64,000 nt of DNA, taken from NCBI RefSeq assembly GCF_003234815.2, contig NZ_CP126279.1, positions 1,736,001 to 1,800,000 on the forward strand, written 5' to 3'. How positions within the stretch are numbered: the first letter of the stretch is position 1; every line of letters starts with the position of its first letter. This document shows, in pieces, positions 1-9,931 of the stretch. The DNA is from Curtobacterium sp. MCBD17_035 (GTDB lineage Bacteria > Actinomycetota > Actinomycetes > Actinomycetales > Microbacteriaceae). The notes beneath the pieces are model-generated. The model saw only the letters and a program-made list of their open reading frames with translations, was not told where the DNA came from and made no database searches. The translations under genes and the position numbers were made by a program.

Positions 1-2
1 TC

Positions 3-92
3 GCAGCGCTCCTCGAACTGGACGGCCTCGGGGGCCGGGCCCGTCTCGAGGGTCGACTGCCGGTGCACACCCTCGGGACCGCGCCCGCCTGA
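3..92 (+). CDS. 3' end of an unidentified gene, cut by window start
   Basis: An open frame runs in from the window edge and stops at TGA 90-92. It encodes about 29 residues that begin AALLELDGLGG. About 24 of 29 codons end in G or C, as in the real genes here, which supports coding. The segment has the look of a C-terminal winged-helix or leucine-rich tail, but too little is present to name a family. The 124 bases from here to thrS contain a short palindrome (104-115) and the likely thrS promoter. Confidence 0.35.
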   Translation, partial: AALLELDGLGGRARLEGRLPVHTLGTAPA

Positions 93-177
93 CGCCTCGC
101 GCGCGCTGCGCAGCGAGCACTCCCGCCACGGTGCGGGCCGGGGTCGTCGACGGGGCGGTGCGGGCCTCCCGGCCGAC

Positions 178-183
178 TAGTGT
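178..183 (+). promoter_or_regulatory. -10 box (TAGTGT) of thrS
   Basis: TAGTGT matches the actinobacterial TANNNT -10 pattern. It would start a transcript near 190, giving a leader of about 27 nt that contains the GAGGGA ribosome site at 200-205. The same hexamer precedes relA. The -35 region is not clear. Confidence 0.4.
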
Positions 184-216
184 TGGTGCACCACCGAACG
201 AGGGAGCCCCACCACC

Positions 217-2244
217 GTGACCGAGTCAGTCGTCCCCGCCGCCGACCAGCCCGACGTGCCGCCGGCACCCGCGACCGTGACGGCGACGACCACGACGACC
301 GGGACCGAGCTGTTCGCGGGCGAGCGGTCGGTCGTGGCGATCCGGGTCGACGGTGTGCTCCGTGACCTCGCGGCCGAGGTCTCCGCCGGGGCGGTCGTCG
401 AGCCCGTGACCCTCGCTGAGCAGGACGGCCTCGACATCCTCCGGCACTCGACCGCGCACGTGCTCGCGCAGGCCGTGCAGGCGATCAACCCCGAGGCGAA
501 GCTCGGCATCGGACCGCCCGTCACCGACGGCTTCTACTACGACTTCGACGTGGCCGAGCCGTTCACGCCCGAGGACCTCAAGGCCATCGAGAAGGGCATG
601 GACCGCATCATCCGGCAGGGCCAGCGGTTCGTCCGTCGCGTGGTGAGCGACGACGAGGCGCGCGAGCTCATGGCGGGGGAGCCTTACAAGCAGGAGCTGA
701 TCGGCCTCAAGGGCGCGGCGAGCGAGGGTGACGCCGGCGAGAGCGTCGAGGTCGGTGCCGGCGAACTCACCGTCTACGAGAACGTGGACCCGAAGTCCGG
801 CGAGGTCGTCTGGCAGGACCTCTGCCGCGGGCCGCACCTGCCCACGACCCGGGTCATCGGCAACGCCGCGAAGCTCATGCGGGTGGCTGCGGCCTACTGG
901 CGTGGCTCCGAGAAGAACCCGCAGCTCCAGCGGATCTACGGCACCGCATGGCCCGACAAGGACCAGCTCCGCGCGTACCTCGAGCGCCTCGAGGAAGCCG
1001 CCAAGCGCGACCACCGCAAGCTCGGGGCCGAGCTCGACCTGTTCTCGTTCCCGGACGAGATCGGCTCGGGCCTCGCGATCTTCCACCCCAAGGGCGGGAT
1101 CGTCCGCCGCGAGATGGAGGACTACTCGCGGCGCCGCCACGAGGCCGAGGGCTACTCCTTCGTCAACACGCCGCACATCACCAAGGGCGACCTCTTCGAA
1201 CAGTCCGGCCACCTCGGGTGGTACAAGGACGGCATGTTCCCGCCGATGCACCTCGACGAGGCACGGAACGACGAGGGCGAGATCACCCGGCAGGGCGCCG
1301 ATTACTACCTCAAGCCGATGAACTGCCCGATGCACATCCTCGTGTACCGCTCGCAGGCCCGGTCCTACCGCGACCTCCCGCTCCGGCTGTTCGAGTTCGG
1401 GACCGTGTACCGGAACGAGAAGTCCGGTGTCATCCACGGCCTGACCCGTGTCCGTGGTCTCACGATGGACGACGCCCACATCTTCACGACGCGCGAGCAG
1501 ATGAAGGACGAGCTCACCCGCACGCTGAACTTCGTGCTGTCGCTGCTCCGCGACTACGGCCTCACCGACTTCTACCTCGAGCTCTCCACGAAGGACCCGG
1601 ACAAGTACGTCGGCTCCGACGAGGTCTGGGAGGAAGCCACGAGCACCCTGGCGGAGGTCGCCGCCGATTCCGGTCTCGAGCTCGTGCCGGACCCGGGCGG
1701 AGCGGCGTTCTACGGTCCGAAGATCTCGGTCCAGGCCCGTGATGCGATCGGCCGCACGTGGCAGATGTCGACGGTGCAGCTCGACTTCAACCTGCCCGAG
1801 CGTTTCGGCCTCGAGTACACCGCCGCGGACGGATCGCGTCAGCGTCCGGTGATGATCCACCGCGCGCTCTTCGGGTCGATCGAGCGGTTCTTCGGCGTCC
1901 TCACCGAGCACTACGCGGGTGCCTTCCCCGCGTGGCTCGCACCGGTGCAGGTCGTCGGGATCCCGGTGGCCGAGGAGTACGGCGACTACCTCGACGAGGT
2001 CGTCACGCGGCTCCGCGAGCAGGGCGTGCGCGCCGAGGTCGACCACTCTGACGACCGCATGCAGAAGAAGATCCGCACCCACACCAAGCAGAAGGTCCCG
2101 TTCATGCTCATCGCGGGCGATGAGGACCGGCAGCAGGGCGCCGTGAGCTTCCGGTTCCGCGACGGCAGCCAGCACAACGGCGTGCCGATCCAGGAGGCCG
2201 TGGACCGCATCACGACGGCCATCCGCGAGCGGGCTCAGGTCTGA
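217..2244 (+). CDS. thrS: Threonine--tRNA ligase
   Basis: A class II aminoacyl-tRNA synthetase that charges tRNA-Thr in the cytoplasm. The 675 residues carry the TGS domain (about 30-90), the editing domain with [10 protein letters not shown] (about 90-280), and a catalytic core with the zinc-site segment MNCPMH and the class II motif 2 around [13 protein letters not shown]-terminal anticodon-binding domain (about 575-670) follows. The GTG start at 217 is chosen because GAGGGA sits 11 nt upstream and the N-terminus matches high-G+C homologues with a short charged extension. It is the first gene of a run that continues 2 nt later into the HIT gene, the usual actinobacterial neighbour. No T-box leader is visible. 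Confidence 0.97.
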   Translation: MTESVVPAADQPDVPPAPATVTATTTTTGTELFAGERSVVAIRVDGVLRDLAAEVSAGAVVEPVTLAEQDGLDILRHSTAHVLAQAVQAINPEAKLGIGPPVTDGFYYDFDVAEPFTPEDLKAIEKGMDRIIRQGQRFVRRVVSDDEARELMAGEPYKQELIGLKGAASEGDAGESVEVGAGELTVYENVDPKSGEVVWQDLCRGPHLPTTRVIGNAAKLMRVAAAYWRGSEKNPQLQRIYGTAWPDKDQLRAYLERLEEAAKRDHRKLGAELDLFSFPDEIGSGLAIFHPKGGIVRREMEDYSRRRHEAEGYSFVNTPHITKGDLFEQSGHLGWYKDGMFPPMHLDEARNDEGEITRQGADYYLKPMNCPMHILVYRSQARSYRDLPLRLFEFGTVYRNEKSGVIHGLTRVRGLTMDDAHIFTTREQMKDELTRTLNFVLSLLRDYGLTDFYLELSTKDPDKYVGSDEVWEEATSTLAEVAADSGLELVPDPGGAAFYGPKISVQARDAIGRTWQMSTVQLDFNLPERFGLEYTAADGSRQRPVMIHRALFGSIERFFGVLTEHYAGAFPAWLAPVQVVGIPVAEEYGDYLDEVVTRLREQGVRAEVDHSDDRMQKKIRTHTKQKVPFMLIAGDEDRQQGAVSFRFRDGSQHNGVPIQEAVDRITTAIRERAQV

Positions 2245-2246
2245 CC

Positions 2247-2843
2247 GTGGCGGAGACCCCGGGAACGGAGGGCGACCCCTTCGTCATCCGCTCCTCCGCG
2301 GACATGGCCGCCGTGCCCGACGCGTTCCAGCGCCTCTGGACGCCGCACCGCGCGGTGTACATCGAGCAGGGACGCGCGGGGGAGGGGCGTGGCCAGAAGG
2401 ACGACTGCCCGTTCTGCGTCGCGCCGACCCTGCCGGACGAGGACGCCCTCATCGTGGCCCGCGGCCGGACGGCATTCGTGCTGCTCAACCTCTACCCGTA
2501 CAACAACGGCCACCTGCTCGTCTGCCCCTACCGCCACGTGCCCCTGTACGACGAGGCGACCGACGAGGAAGCCGCCGAGATGACCGCCCTCACGCGCACC
2601 GCGATGGGCGTGCTCCGGACCGTGGCGCACTGCGACGGCTTCAACATCGGCATGAACCAGGGCGAGATCGCCGGCGCGGGCGTCGCGGCGCACCTGCATC
2701 AGCACATCGTGCCGCGCTGGGCGTCCGACTCGAACTTCTTCCCGATCATCGCGCGGACGAAGGCGATCACCCAGCTCCTCGGCGAGACCCGGCGCCTGGT
2801 GGCCGAGGCGTGGCCGCACGAGTCGCGTGTTCGCCCAGCGTGA
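2247..2843 (+). CDS. HIT family protein (AP4A phosphorylase/hydrolase-like)
   Basis: A histidine-triad nucleotide-binding protein of 198 residues. The active-site signature HLHQHIVPRW is near residue 150, and a CPFC pair near residue 50 is typical of the actinobacterial branch, which includes AP4A phosphorylases. It probably splits dinucleoside polyphosphates or nucleotide conjugates; the exact substrate cannot be read from sequence. The GTG start lies 2 nt after the thrS stop, so it is very likely co-translated with thrS. In mycobacteria the same HIT gene is followed by pgsA-patA-pimA, but here the next gene is pdxS. Confidence 0.9.
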   Translation: MAETPGTEGDPFVIRSSADMAAVPDAFQRLWTPHRAVYIEQGRAGEGRGQKDDCPFCVAPTLPDEDALIVARGRTAFVLLNLYPYNNGHLLVCPYRHVPLYDEATDEEAAEMTALTRTAMGVLRTVAHCDGFNIGMNQGEIAGAGVAAHLHQHIVPRWASDSNFFPIIARTKAITQLLGETRRLVAEAWPHESRVRPA

Positions 2844-2862
2844 TCACGCTCCGCCGGGCAAC

Positions 2863-2868
2863 TAGACT
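2863..2868 (+). promoter_or_regulatory. -10 box (TAGACT) of pdxS
   Basis: TAGACT ends 9 nt before the pdxS ATG. A start site about 7 nt downstream would leave a leader of only 2-3 nt, so pdxS mRNA from this promoter would be nearly leaderless. No good Shine-Dalgarno sequence is present. Confidence 0.5.
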
Positions 2869-2877
2869 GGGTGGATC

Positions 2878-3810
2878 ATGAGCGACAGCACCGCATCGAC
2901 CACCGATCCCGCCTCGACCCCCGGCACCTCGATCACCGGTTCCTCGCGCGTCAAGCGCGGCCTCGCCGAAATGCTCAAGGGCGGCGTCATCATGGACGTC
3001 ATCGACGCAGAGCAGGCGCGCATCGCCGAGGACGCCGGCGCGACGGCGGTCATGGCGCTCGAGCGTGTCCCCGCCGACATCCGGGCCCAGGGCGGCGTCG
3101 CCCGCATGTCCGACCCGTCGATGATCGAGGACATCATCGCCGCCGTGTCGATCCCCGTCATGGCGAAGGCACGCATCGGCCACTTCGTCGAGGCCCAGGT
3201 GCTGCAGGAGCTCGGTGTCGACTACATCGACGAGTCCGAGGTCCTCTCGCCGGCGGACTACGTCAACCACATCGACAAGTGGGACTTCACCACGCCCTTC
3301 GTGTGCGGCGCGACGAACCTCGGTGAGGCCCTCCGTCGCATCACCGAGGGTGCGGCGATGATCCGCTCCAAGGGCGAGGCCGGCACGGGCGACGTCTCCG
3401 AGGCGACGCGGCACATCCGCACGATCTCGAAGGAGATCGCCGCGCTCCGCAACCTCAAGGACGACGAGCTCTACGTCGCCGCCAAGGAGCTGCAGGCTCC
3501 GTACGACGTCGTCAAGGAGGTCGCCCGGACGGGTGCGCTGCCCGTCGTGCTGTTCACCGCGGGCGGCGTGGCCACCCCGGCGGACGCGGCGATGATGATG
3601 CAGCTCGGCGCGGACGGCGTGTTCGTCGGCTCGGGCATCTTCAAGTCCGGCGACCCGGCGAAGCGCGCCGCGGCGATCGTCAAGGCCGTCGCGTTCCACG
3701 ACGACCCGAAGGTCATCGCCGAGGTCTCCCGCGGTCTGGGCGAGGCGATGGTCGGCATCAACGTGGCCGACGTCCCCGCGCCGCACCGCCTCGCCGAGCG
3801 TGGCTGGTAG
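2878..3810 (+). CDS. pdxS: Pyridoxal 5'-phosphate synthase subunit PdxS
   Basis: The synthase subunit of the DXP-independent vitamin B6 pathway. It condenses ribose 5-phosphate, glyceraldehyde 3-phosphate and ammonia into PLP in a dodecameric barrel that binds PdxT. The 310 residues are highly conserved: [10 protein letters not shown] near the start, the MAKARIGHF segment with a catalytic lysine, and the phosphate-binding [11 protein letters not shown] near residue 250. The ATG at 2878 is followed by a 20-residue variable Ser/Thr-rich tail before the conserved core, as in other actinobacteria. It overlaps pdxT by 11 nt, so the two subunits are translationally coupled. Confidence 0.97.
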   Translation: MSDSTASTTDPASTPGTSITGSSRVKRGLAEMLKGGVIMDVIDAEQARIAEDAGATAVMALERVPADIRAQGGVARMSDPSMIEDIIAAVSIPVMAKARIGHFVEAQVLQELGVDYIDESEVLSPADYVNHIDKWDFTTPFVCGATNLGEALRRITEGAAMIRSKGEAGTGDVSEATRHIRTISKEIAALRNLKDDELYVAAKELQAPYDVVKEVARTGALPVVLFTAGGVATPADAAMMMQLGADGVFVGSGIFKSGDPAKRAAAIVKAVAFHDDPKVIAEVSRGLGEAMVGINVADVPAPHRLAERGW

Positions 3811-4414
3811 CCCCGTCGTCGGGAGCGTCCGGCCCCGGATCGGGGTCCTCGCACTCCAGGGCGACTTCCGGGAGCACATCGCGTCGCTGACGGCGCTCGG
3901 TGCCGAGGTCGTGCCGCTCCGTCGCCCGGAGGAACTCGCGAGCCTCCAGGGCGTCGTGATCCCGGGGGGCGAGTCCAGCGTGATGGACAAACTGGCGCGG
4001 TCGTTCGGTCTCGCCGAGCCGTTGTCCCAGGCCATCCACGAGGGCCTGCCGACGTACGGCACCTGCGCCGGGATGATCATGCTGTCGTCGCGCATCCAGG
4101 ACGGCATCGACGGGCAGCAGACGCTCGACGTGCTCGACACGACGGTCCGCCGCAACGCGTTCGGCAACCAGAACGACTCGTTCGAGATCGACATCCCGAT
4201 GCCGGACCTCGGCGAGGCCCCGGTGCACGCCGTGTTCATCCGTGCCCCGGTGGTCGAGGACCACGGTCCCGACGTGCAGGTCATCGGCGCCCTGCCCGAC
4301 GGCCGACCGATCGCGGTGCAGCAGGGCAACGTCATCGCCTCGGCGTTCCACCCCGAGGTCAGCGGCGAGGACCGCTTCCACCGCCGCTTCCTCCAGCTCG
4401 TCGCCGACGCCTGA
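3800..4414 (+). CDS. pdxT: PLP synthase glutaminase subunit PdxT
   Basis: A class I-like glutamine amidotransferase that releases ammonia from glutamine and channels it to PdxS. It has 204 residues with the conserved [13 protein letters not shown] start, [11 protein letters not shown], the nucleophile cysteine in TYGTCAGM, and the His-Glu pair in [11 protein letters not shown]. The GTG at 3800 lies inside the pdxS 3' end. It adds about 11 residues before the usual first methionine region, and no later in-frame start with a better ribosome site was seen. Coupling to pdxS by overlap is the expected arrangement. Confidence 0.95.
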   Translation: MAGSPVVGSVRPRIGVLALQGDFREHIASLTALGAEVVPLRRPEELASLQGVVIPGGESSVMDKLARSFGLAEPLSQAIHEGLPTYGTCAGMIMLSSRIQDGIDGQQTLDVLDTTVRRNAFGNQNDSFEIDIPMPDLGEAPVHAVFIRAPVVEDHGPDVQVIGALPDGRPIAVQQGNVIASAFHPEVSGEDRFHRRFLQLVADA

Positions 4415-4474
4415 CCCGGTCGGCGCGCGCCAGCGGGGAGGCGCGGCACCACCCGTCCCGTCCCTCCCGGCCTG

Positions 4475-4480
4475 TACGAT
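4475..4480 (+). promoter_or_regulatory. -10 box (TACGAT) of yebC
   Basis: TACGAT predicts a transcript start near 4487 and a 27-nt leader carrying GAGGAG at 4504-4509. It would give yebC-ruvCAB its own promoter, separate from pdxST. Confidence 0.45.
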
Positions 4481-4513
4481 GACCGGGATCACCAGAACCG
4501 ATCGAGGAGAACC

Positions 4514-5278
4514 GTGTCCGGGCATTCCAAGTGGGCAACGACCAAGCACAAGAAGGCGGTCATCGACCAGCGCCGTGCGAAGTCCTTCGCGAAGCTCATC
4601 AAGAACATCGAGGTCGCCGCCAAGATGGGCGGTGCGGACCTCTCGGGCAACCCGACGCTGGTCGACGCCGTGCAGAAGGCGAAGAAGACCTCCGTCCCGA
4701 ACGACAACATCGACCGCGCGATCAAGCGCGGCGCCGGCCTCACCGGTGAGTCGATCGACTACCAGACGATCATGTACGAGGGCTACGGCCCGAACGGCGT
4801 CGCGATGCTGATCGAGTGCCTCACGGAGAACAAGAACCGCGCCGCGGCCGAGGTCCGGACCGCGATGACGCGCAACGGCGGCACCATGGCCGACCCGGGC
4901 AGCGTGGCCTACAACTTCGCGCGCAAGGGCGTCATCTCGGTCACCAAGACCGACGGCCTCACCGAGGACGACGTCCTCGGTGCCGTGCTCGACGCCGGTG
5001 TCGAGGAGGTCACCGACCAGGGTGGCGGGTTCGAGATCATCACCGAGGCCTCGGACCTCGTCGCCGCGCGGACGGCCCTGCAGGACGCCGGGATCGACTA
5101 CGACGCCGCCGACGCCGAGTTCGTCCCCGGGCTCCGGATCGACGTCGACGCCGAGACGGCCCGCAAGGTGTTCAAGCTCATCGACGCCCTCGAGGACAGC
5201 GACGACGTGCAGAACGTCTACGCGAACTTCGCGATCCCGGCCGAGGTGCAGGCCGAGCTCGACGAGGACGAGGACTAG
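4514..5278 (+). CDS. yebC: YebC/TACO1 family protein
   Basis: A 254-residue member of the YebC/TACO1 family. It begins [14 protein letters not shown], the family signature, and contains GYGPNGVAM near residue 97. Family members were first annotated as transcriptional regulators. Bacterial YebC has since been reported to help ribosomes through difficult stretches such as polyproline, so the old regulator label should be read with care. The GTG start has a clear GAGGAG 4 nt upstream. It sits 30 nt before ruvC, the standard yebC-ruvCAB order in Actinobacteria. Confidence 0.93.
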   Translation: MSGHSKWATTKHKKAVIDQRRAKSFAKLIKNIEVAAKMGGADLSGNPTLVDAVQKAKKTSVPNDNIDRAIKRGAGLTGESIDYQTIMYEGYGPNGVAMLIECLTENKNRAAAEVRTAMTRNGGTMADPGSVAYNFARKGVISVTKTDGLTEDDVLGAVLDAGVEEVTDQGGGFEIITEASDLVAARTALQDAGIDYDAADAEFVPGLRIDVDAETARKVFKLIDALEDSDDVQNVYANFAIPAEVQAELDEDED

Positions 5279-5308
5279 TCCCGTGACCGGGTCCGACCGG
5301 CCCCGTCC

Positions 5309-5884
5309 GTGATCCGCGTCCTCGGCGTCGATCCGGGCCTGACCCGGTGTGGCGTCGGCGTCGTCGAGGTCGCGGCCGACCGTCGGGCCCGTCTCGTGCA
5401 CGTCACGGTGGTCCGCACACCGCCGGACATGGCGCTCGAGCAGCGGTTGGTCCGCATCGCCGCCGGCGTCGGTGCCGCGATGGACGAGTTCCGGCCCGAT
5501 GCCGTGGCCGTCGAGCGTGTCTTCGCCCAGGCGAACGTGCGCACGGTCATGGGCACCGCCCAGGCGGCAGGACTCGCACTCCACGCAGCGGCGTCGCGGT
5601 CGATCCCCGTCACGTTGCACACCCCCTCCGAGGTCAAGGCGGCGATCAGCGGCTACGGCAACGCCGACAAGAAGCAGGTGGCGACGATGGTGGCGCGGGT
5701 GCTCGGACTGGCCGAGGCCCCGAAGCCCGCCGACGCATCGGACGCGCTCGCACTCGCGATCTGCCACGCCTGGAGGGTCGGCGCACCGACCGAGGCCGGT
5801 GCGCGGGCCGTCACGCTCACGCCGGCCCAGCGGGCGTGGCGAGAGGCCGAGCGGTCGGTGGTGTCTCGTAGGCTCGGAGGATGA
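5309..5884 (+). CDS. ruvC: Holliday junction endonuclease RuvC
   Basis: Resolves Holliday junctions made during recombinational repair, acting with RuvAB. It has 191 residues with an RNase H-like fold. The acidic catalytic residues appear in [11 protein letters not shown] (Asp near 7), AVERVF (Glu near 68) and [12 protein letters not shown] (two Asp near 140-145). The GTG at 5309 begins [10 protein letters not shown], the family start. Its last 4 nt overlap ruvA, and a damage-type promoter appears to lie inside its 3' end. Confidence 0.95.
   Translation: MIRVLGVDPGLTRCGVGVVEVAADRRARLVHVTVVRTPPDMALEQRLVRIAAGVGAAMDEFRPDAVAVERVFAQANVRTVMGTAQAAGLALHAAASRSIPVTLHTPSEVKAAISGYGNADKKQVATMVARVLGLAEAPKPADASDALALAICHAWRVGAPTEAGARAVTLTPAQRAWREAERSVVSRRLGG
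5853..5874 (+). promoter_or_regulatory. Candidate RecA-NDp (PafBC-type) promoter of ruvA
   Basis: GGTCGGTG, exactly 8 nt of spacer, then TAGGCT. The published LexA-independent damage promoter of mycobacteria is TTGTCRGTG-N8-TANNNT. Seven of the nine -26 element bases match, including the whole GTCRGTG core, and the spacing and -10 fit exactly. It lies within the 3' end of ruvC and ends 6 nt before the ruvA ATG. PafB and PafC homologues are encoded at 43-45 kb. Confidence 0.5.
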
Positions 5885-6489
5885 TCGCGAGTCTCCGAGG
5901 CACCTGCATCGACACGGCGGGCTCCCGCATGGTGGTCGAGGTCGGTGGCGTCGGGTACGGCGTGACCGTGACCCCGCAGCACGCGTTGGCCGTCCGACAC
6001 GGGGCCGAGGTCTTCCTGTGGACCGTGCTCGTCGTCCGCGAGGACGACATGTCGCTGTACGGGTTCGAGACCGCCGAGGCGCTGCAGGTGTTCGACCTGC
6101 TCCGCGGCGTCTCCGGCGTCGGGCCGAAGTCCGCGATGGGGGTGCTCGCGACGATGACGCCCGCACAGGTGGCGCGCGCGGTCACCGACGACGACGACAC
6201 GGCCTTCCGCAAGGTGAGCGGCATCGGCCCGAAGACGGCCAAGCTCATCACGGTGGCCCTCGCCGGCAAGCTCACCGCCGTGCACGAGGCCACCCCCTCG
6301 CCCGCGGCTCCGCACCCCGCATCGGAGGACGTCGTCATCGCCCTGGTCGGTCTCGGTTGGCGCGAGGACGCAGCGCGCACCGCCGTCGACGAGACGATCG
6401 CGAACGAGCCCGGTGTCGCAGCGATGGGCACGCAGGCGTTGCTCCGTGCCGCGCTCGGCACGCTCCGGCCGTCGGGTGCGGCGCGATGA
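5881..6489 (+). CDS. ruvA: Holliday junction branch migration subunit RuvA
   Basis: Forms the tetramer that grips the four-way junction and loads RuvB. The 202 residues show an N-terminal OB fold ([11 protein letters not shown] to about 65), paired helix-hairpin-helix motifs ([16 protein letters not shown] and [13 protein letters not shown], about 75-125), and a C-terminal RuvB-binding domain (about 145-200) with [13 protein letters not shown]. Its ATGA start overlaps the ruvC stop and its own stop overlaps the ruvB start, so the three genes are coupled. GGAGG lies directly before the ATG. Confidence 0.95.
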   Translation: MIASLRGTCIDTAGSRMVVEVGGVGYGVTVTPQHALAVRHGAEVFLWTVLVVREDDMSLYGFETAEALQVFDLLRGVSGVGPKSAMGVLATMTPAQVARAVTDDDDTAFRKVSGIGPKTAKLITVALAGKLTAVHEATPSPAAPHPASEDVVIALVGLGWREDAARTAVDETIANEPGVAAMGTQALLRAALGTLRPSGAAR

Positions 6490-7535
6490 GCGGGATCACG
6501 TCCTCCGCACCCGAGTCCGAGGCCGAGCTCGCCTTCGAGGGAGCCATGCGGCCGCGGTCCCTGGCGGAGTTCGTCGGCCAGCGCAAGGTGCGCGGGCAGC
6601 TCGAGCTCCTGCTCACGGCCGCGGCGATGCAGGAGCGCACGCCGGACCACATCCTGCTGGCCGGGCCTCCCGGGCTCGGCAAGACGACGCTCGCGATGAT
6701 CGTCGCGCACGAGTCGGGGCGACCGTTGCGCATGTCGAGCGGGCCGGCCATCCAGCACGCAGGCGATCTCGCCGCCGTCCTGTCCTCACTCGTGCCGGGC
6801 GAGGTCCTGTTCATCGACGAGATCCACCGCATGGCGCGCTCCGCCGAGGAGATGCTCTACCTCGCGATGGAGGACTTCCGCATCGACATCATGGTCGGCA
6901 AGGGCGCGGGCGCGACGAGCATCCCGCTCGACCTCGCCCCGTTCACCCTCGTCGGGGCGACCACGCGGGCCGGGCTGCTGCCGAACCCGCTCCGCGATCG
7001 CTTCGGGTTCACGGCCCACCTCGAGTTCTACGAACAGGACGAGCTCGAGCAGGTCCTCGTCCGCGCCGCGGGGCTGCTCGACCTCGCCATCGACCGGTCC
7101 GCCCTCCGCGAGATCGCCGGACGGTCCCGGGGGACACCCCGCATCGCGAACCGCTTGCTGCGTCGCGTCCGCGACTACGCCCTCGTGCACGCGCCCGTCA
7201 GCGGCATCGATGCCGTCCGTGGCGCACTCGACCTGTACGACGTCGACGAGCTCGGTCTCGACCGCCTCGACCGAGCGGTCGTGGAGACCATGCTCACGCG
7301 GTTCGACGGCGGTCCGGTCGGTCTCAACACGCTCGCCGTGTCGGTGGGCGAAGAGAGCGAGACCATCGAGTCGGTCGTCGAACCGTTCCTCGTGCGCGTC
7401 GGGCTCGTGACCCGGACGCCCCGCGGCCGGATCGCGACGCCGACGGCGTGGCGGCACTTCGGACTCACACCCGGCGGCGCCGCCCAGCAGGGCTCCGCTC
7501 CCACGGCACAGCCAGAACTGTTCGAGCGCGACTGA
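6486..7535 (+). CDS. ruvB: Holliday junction helicase RuvB
   Basis: The AAA+ motor that drives branch migration as a hexamer on RuvA. It has 349 residues with Walker A in [11 protein letters not shown], Walker B in LFIDEIHR, the sensor segment [19 protein letters not shown], an arginine finger in that last stretch, and a C-terminal winged helix containing [13 protein letters not shown]. The start at 6486 (ATG inside ATGA) gives the usual N-terminus, and upstream in-frame sequence belongs to the shadow frame of ruvA. The tail beyond RIATP is short and Gln/Pro-rich. Confidence 0.96.
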   Translation: MSGITSSAPESEAELAFEGAMRPRSLAEFVGQRKVRGQLELLLTAAAMQERTPDHILLAGPPGLGKTTLAMIVAHESGRPLRMSSGPAIQHAGDLAAVLSSLVPGEVLFIDEIHRMARSAEEMLYLAMEDFRIDIMVGKGAGATSIPLDLAPFTLVGATTRAGLLPNPLRDRFGFTAHLEFYEQDELEQVLVRAAGLLDLAIDRSALREIAGRSRGTPRIANRLLRRVRDYALVHAPVSGIDAVRGALDLYDVDELGLDRLDRAVVETMLTRFDGGPVGLNTLAVSVGEESETIESVVEPFLVRVGLVTRTPRGRIATPTAWRHFGLTPGGAAQQGSAPTAQPELFERD

Positions 7536-7584
7536 CGCTCCGAGCGGCGACGCGGGGCGGGACGATGCTCCCAGCGCGGTGCCC

Positions 7585-7590
7585 TAGACT
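7585..7590 (+). promoter_or_regulatory. -10 box (TAGACT) of yajC-secDF
   Basis: TAGACT, the same hexamer as at pdxS, predicts a start near 7597 and a 35-nt leader with GGAAGG at 7618-7623. This would separate the export operon from ruvB. Confidence 0.5.
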
Positions 7591-7631
7591 ACCCCCGCCC
7601 GATTCGAGCACCCCCCCGGAAGGCCCATCCC

Positions 7632-8066
7632 ATGCAGTCTAGTCCGACCACCATCATCATGCTGGTCCTCGCGTTGGGGCTCGTGTTCCTCATGTTCCGC
7701 AACAGCCGGAAGCGGAAGCAGCAGCAGGAGACGATGACCACCAAGATGGTCCCGGGCGCGCGCGTCATGCTGTCGTTCGGGCTCTACGGCACCATCGTGT
7801 CCGTGAACGACGAGAAGGTCACGGCCGACGTCGAGATCGCGCCCGGCACCGTCGTCACCGTCCACCGCCAGACCCTGTCGCGGGTCGTCGACGACAACGG
7901 CGACGACGCCGCCACCGCGGTCGTGGGCACCACGGCCACGGGCGACGAGGAACCCCGGCCGGTGATCGCCCCGGTCGAGACCACGGGCGAGCCGGAGTTC
8001 GGCGAACGCCTCGGCAGCGACACCACCGGCGTGGTCGACCCGGACGCCAAGCGCGACGACCGCTGA
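7632..8066 (+). CDS. yajC: Preprotein translocase subunit YajC
   Basis: Small membrane partner of SecDF in the Sec export complex. Of 144 residues, about 8-25 form one membrane helix (IIMLVLALGLVFLMF), followed by the basic stretch RKRKQQQ and the YajC core MVPGARVMLSFGLYGTIVSV. The last 60 residues are acidic, low in complexity and variable. It lies directly upstream of secD-secF, the standard order, with a 107-nt gap. Confidence 0.9.
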   Translation: MQSSPTTIIMLVLALGLVFLMFRNSRKRKQQQETMTTKMVPGARVMLSFGLYGTIVSVNDEKVTADVEIAPGTVVTVHRQTLSRVVDDNGDDAATAVVGTTATGDEEPRPVIAPVETTGEPEFGERLGSDTTGVVDPDAKRDDR

Positions 8067-8173
8067 CCCCGACCCACCGCCCGGCCGACCCCGATCGGCC
8101 CGCCCGAGGGCGACTCCTCCGCACCCGGTAGCCGATCGGCTGCGCGGTCCGTACAGAAAGCAGAGACGCACAG

Positions 8174-9931
8174 GTGGCACGAACGACACCGGTCAAGAAG
8201 GCGCTTCGCTCGCTCACCTGGTTGGTCATCATCATCGCCGCGCTCTCGGCGCTCAACGGGACGGCGACCATCCTGGCCAACAGCGCGAAGACCTCCGGAT
8301 GGTGGGACTCGGCGAGCTGGGCGCCGGAACTGGCGCTCGACCTCCAGGGCGGCACGCAGATCACGCTCGCCGCCAAGCAAACGGGTGGCAACGACGTCAA
8401 CGCGCAGCAGCTGCAGCAGGCGGTCGAGATCATCCGTGAGCGCATCGACGCCTCGGGAGTGTCCGAGTCCGAGATCAACACGCAGGGCTCGAACAACATC
8501 GTCGTGTCGATCCCCGGCCGGCCCGACAAGCAGACCATCCAGCGGATCGAGGCAGCCGCGAAGCTGACCTTCCGCCCCGTCCTGTACACGACCGCGGCGA
8601 CGAACACCTCGGTCGGCGGCAAGGGCAAGAACGGTACGGCCTCACCGACGCCGTACAGCCCACCCGCGTCGCTCGAGGCCACGCCCACGGCGAAGCCGAC
8701 GAACGCGAGCGACCCGAACTGGGTGAGCGCGCGCCTCCAGGACCTGTACGAGAACTACGACTGCAACGCGCCGGACGACGTCACCTCCGCCCCCGACTCG
8801 AAGCCGCTCGTCACGTGTGACCAGGACGGCGCCAGCAAGTACATCCTCGGCCCGGTCGAGGTCGTGGGCGCCGACATCAGCAACGCGACGTCCGGCATCG
8901 CCACGAACTCGCAGGGCGTGTCCACCGGCGAGTGGGCCGTCAACCTCAGTTTCAACGGCCAGGGCACCAAGGACTTCCGCGCGGTCACCTCGCGCCTCGT
9001 CTCGCTCACGGCGCCGCGGAACCAGTTCGCCATCGTCCTCGACGGCACGGTGATCACCGCGCCCGCCACGAACAGCGCGATCACCAACGGCAAGGCGCAG
9101 ATCACGGGGTCGTTCACCGCGGACACCGCCAAGACGCTCGCCGACCAGCTCAAGTTCGGTGCCCTGCCGATCAACTTCACGGTGCAGAGCAACGAGGTCA
9201 TCTCGGCGACCCTCGGTTCGGCGCAGCTCATCGGCGGTCTGATCGCCGGTCTCATCGGTCTGCTCCTCGTCGTCATCTACTCCGTGGTGCAGTACCGGGC
9301 GCTCGCGTTCGTGACCGTCCTGTCGCTCGCGGTGTCCGCCGCGATCACCTACCTGGTCATCGCGATCATGTCGTGGCGCATCGACTACCGGTTGTCCCTG
9401 GCCGGCGTGGCAGGCCTCATCGTCGCGATCGGCATCACGGCCGACTCGTTCATCGTCTACTTCGAACGCATCCGCGATGAACTCCGCGAGGGCCGCGCGC
9501 TCGAGAGCGCGGTTGAGGCGGGGTGGCGCCGTGCCTTCCGCACGATCCTGGCGTCCGACTCGGTCAACTTCCTCGCGGCCGTGACCCTCTACATCCTCGC
9601 GGTGAGCGACGTGAAGGGCTTCGCGCTGACCCTGCTGCTCACGACGATCATCGACATCATCGTCGTGACGCTGTTCACCCACCCGATGCTCCGGCTCATC
9701 GCGCGCACCCGGTTCTTCAACGAGGGACACCGCTTCAGCGGGCTTGACCCGACCGCACTCGGTGCGGTGTACCGGGGCCGCGCGCAGTTCCGTGCCCCCG
9801 TCGTGGACGGCAAGCGCCAGCGGAGCGCACGTGAGGCCGCGCGACGACAGACGATCGCCGAACGCAAGGCGCAGGGCACGACGACGACCACGGACTCCGA
9901 ACGCCCTGAGACCGACGGGAAGGACTCCTGA
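8174..9931 (+). CDS. secD: Protein translocase subunit SecD
   Basis: Uses the proton gradient to pull secreted proteins through SecYEG. The 585 residues have an N-terminal membrane helix (about 10-30), motif ALDLQGGTQITL, a periplasmic P1 region that includes a Ser/Thr/Pro-rich insert (about 155-185), and five C-terminal membrane helices with GLIVAIGITADSFIVYFERIRDE, the RND-type core. The tail after the last helix is long and basic. The GTG at 8174 follows a weak purine stretch. The stop codon TGA shares one base with the secF ATG. Confidence 0.95.
   Translation: MARTTPVKKALRSLTWLVIIIAALSALNGTATILANSAKTSGWWDSASWAPELALDLQGGTQITLAAKQTGGNDVNAQQLQQAVEIIRERIDASGVSESEINTQGSNNIVVSIPGRPDKQTIQRIEAAAKLTFRPVLYTTAATNTSVGGKGKNGTASPTPYSPPASLEATPTAKPTNASDPNWVSARLQDLYENYDCNAPDDVTSAPDSKPLVTCDQDGASKYILGPVEVVGADISNATSGIATNSQGVSTGEWAVNLSFNGQGTKDFRAVTSRLVSLTAPRNQFAIVLDGTVITAPATNSAITNGKAQITGSFTADTAKTLADQLKFGALPINFTVQSNEVISATLGSAQLIGGLIAGLIGLLLVVIYSVVQYRALAFVTVLSLAVSAAITYLVIAIMSWRIDYRLSLAGVAGLIVAIGITADSFIVYFERIRDELREGRALESAVEAGWRRAFRTILASDSVNFLAAVTLYILAVSDVKGFALTLLLTTIIDIIVVTLFTHPMLRLIARTRFFNEGHRFSGLDPTALGAVYRGRAQFRAPVVDGKRQRSAREAARRQTIAERKAQGTTTTTDSERPETDGKDS

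Noticed and set aside
93..216. Possible T-box leader for thrS
   Set aside because: No T-box sequence or specifier stem is visible and the predicted leader is only about 27 nt.
3758..6166. 802-codon open frame on the minus strand opposite pdxT-yebC-ruvCA
   Set aside because: Antisense frames stay open in 70% G+C DNA. The translation is Arg/Gly/Asp-rich with no family motif, and the plus strand carries well-known genes.
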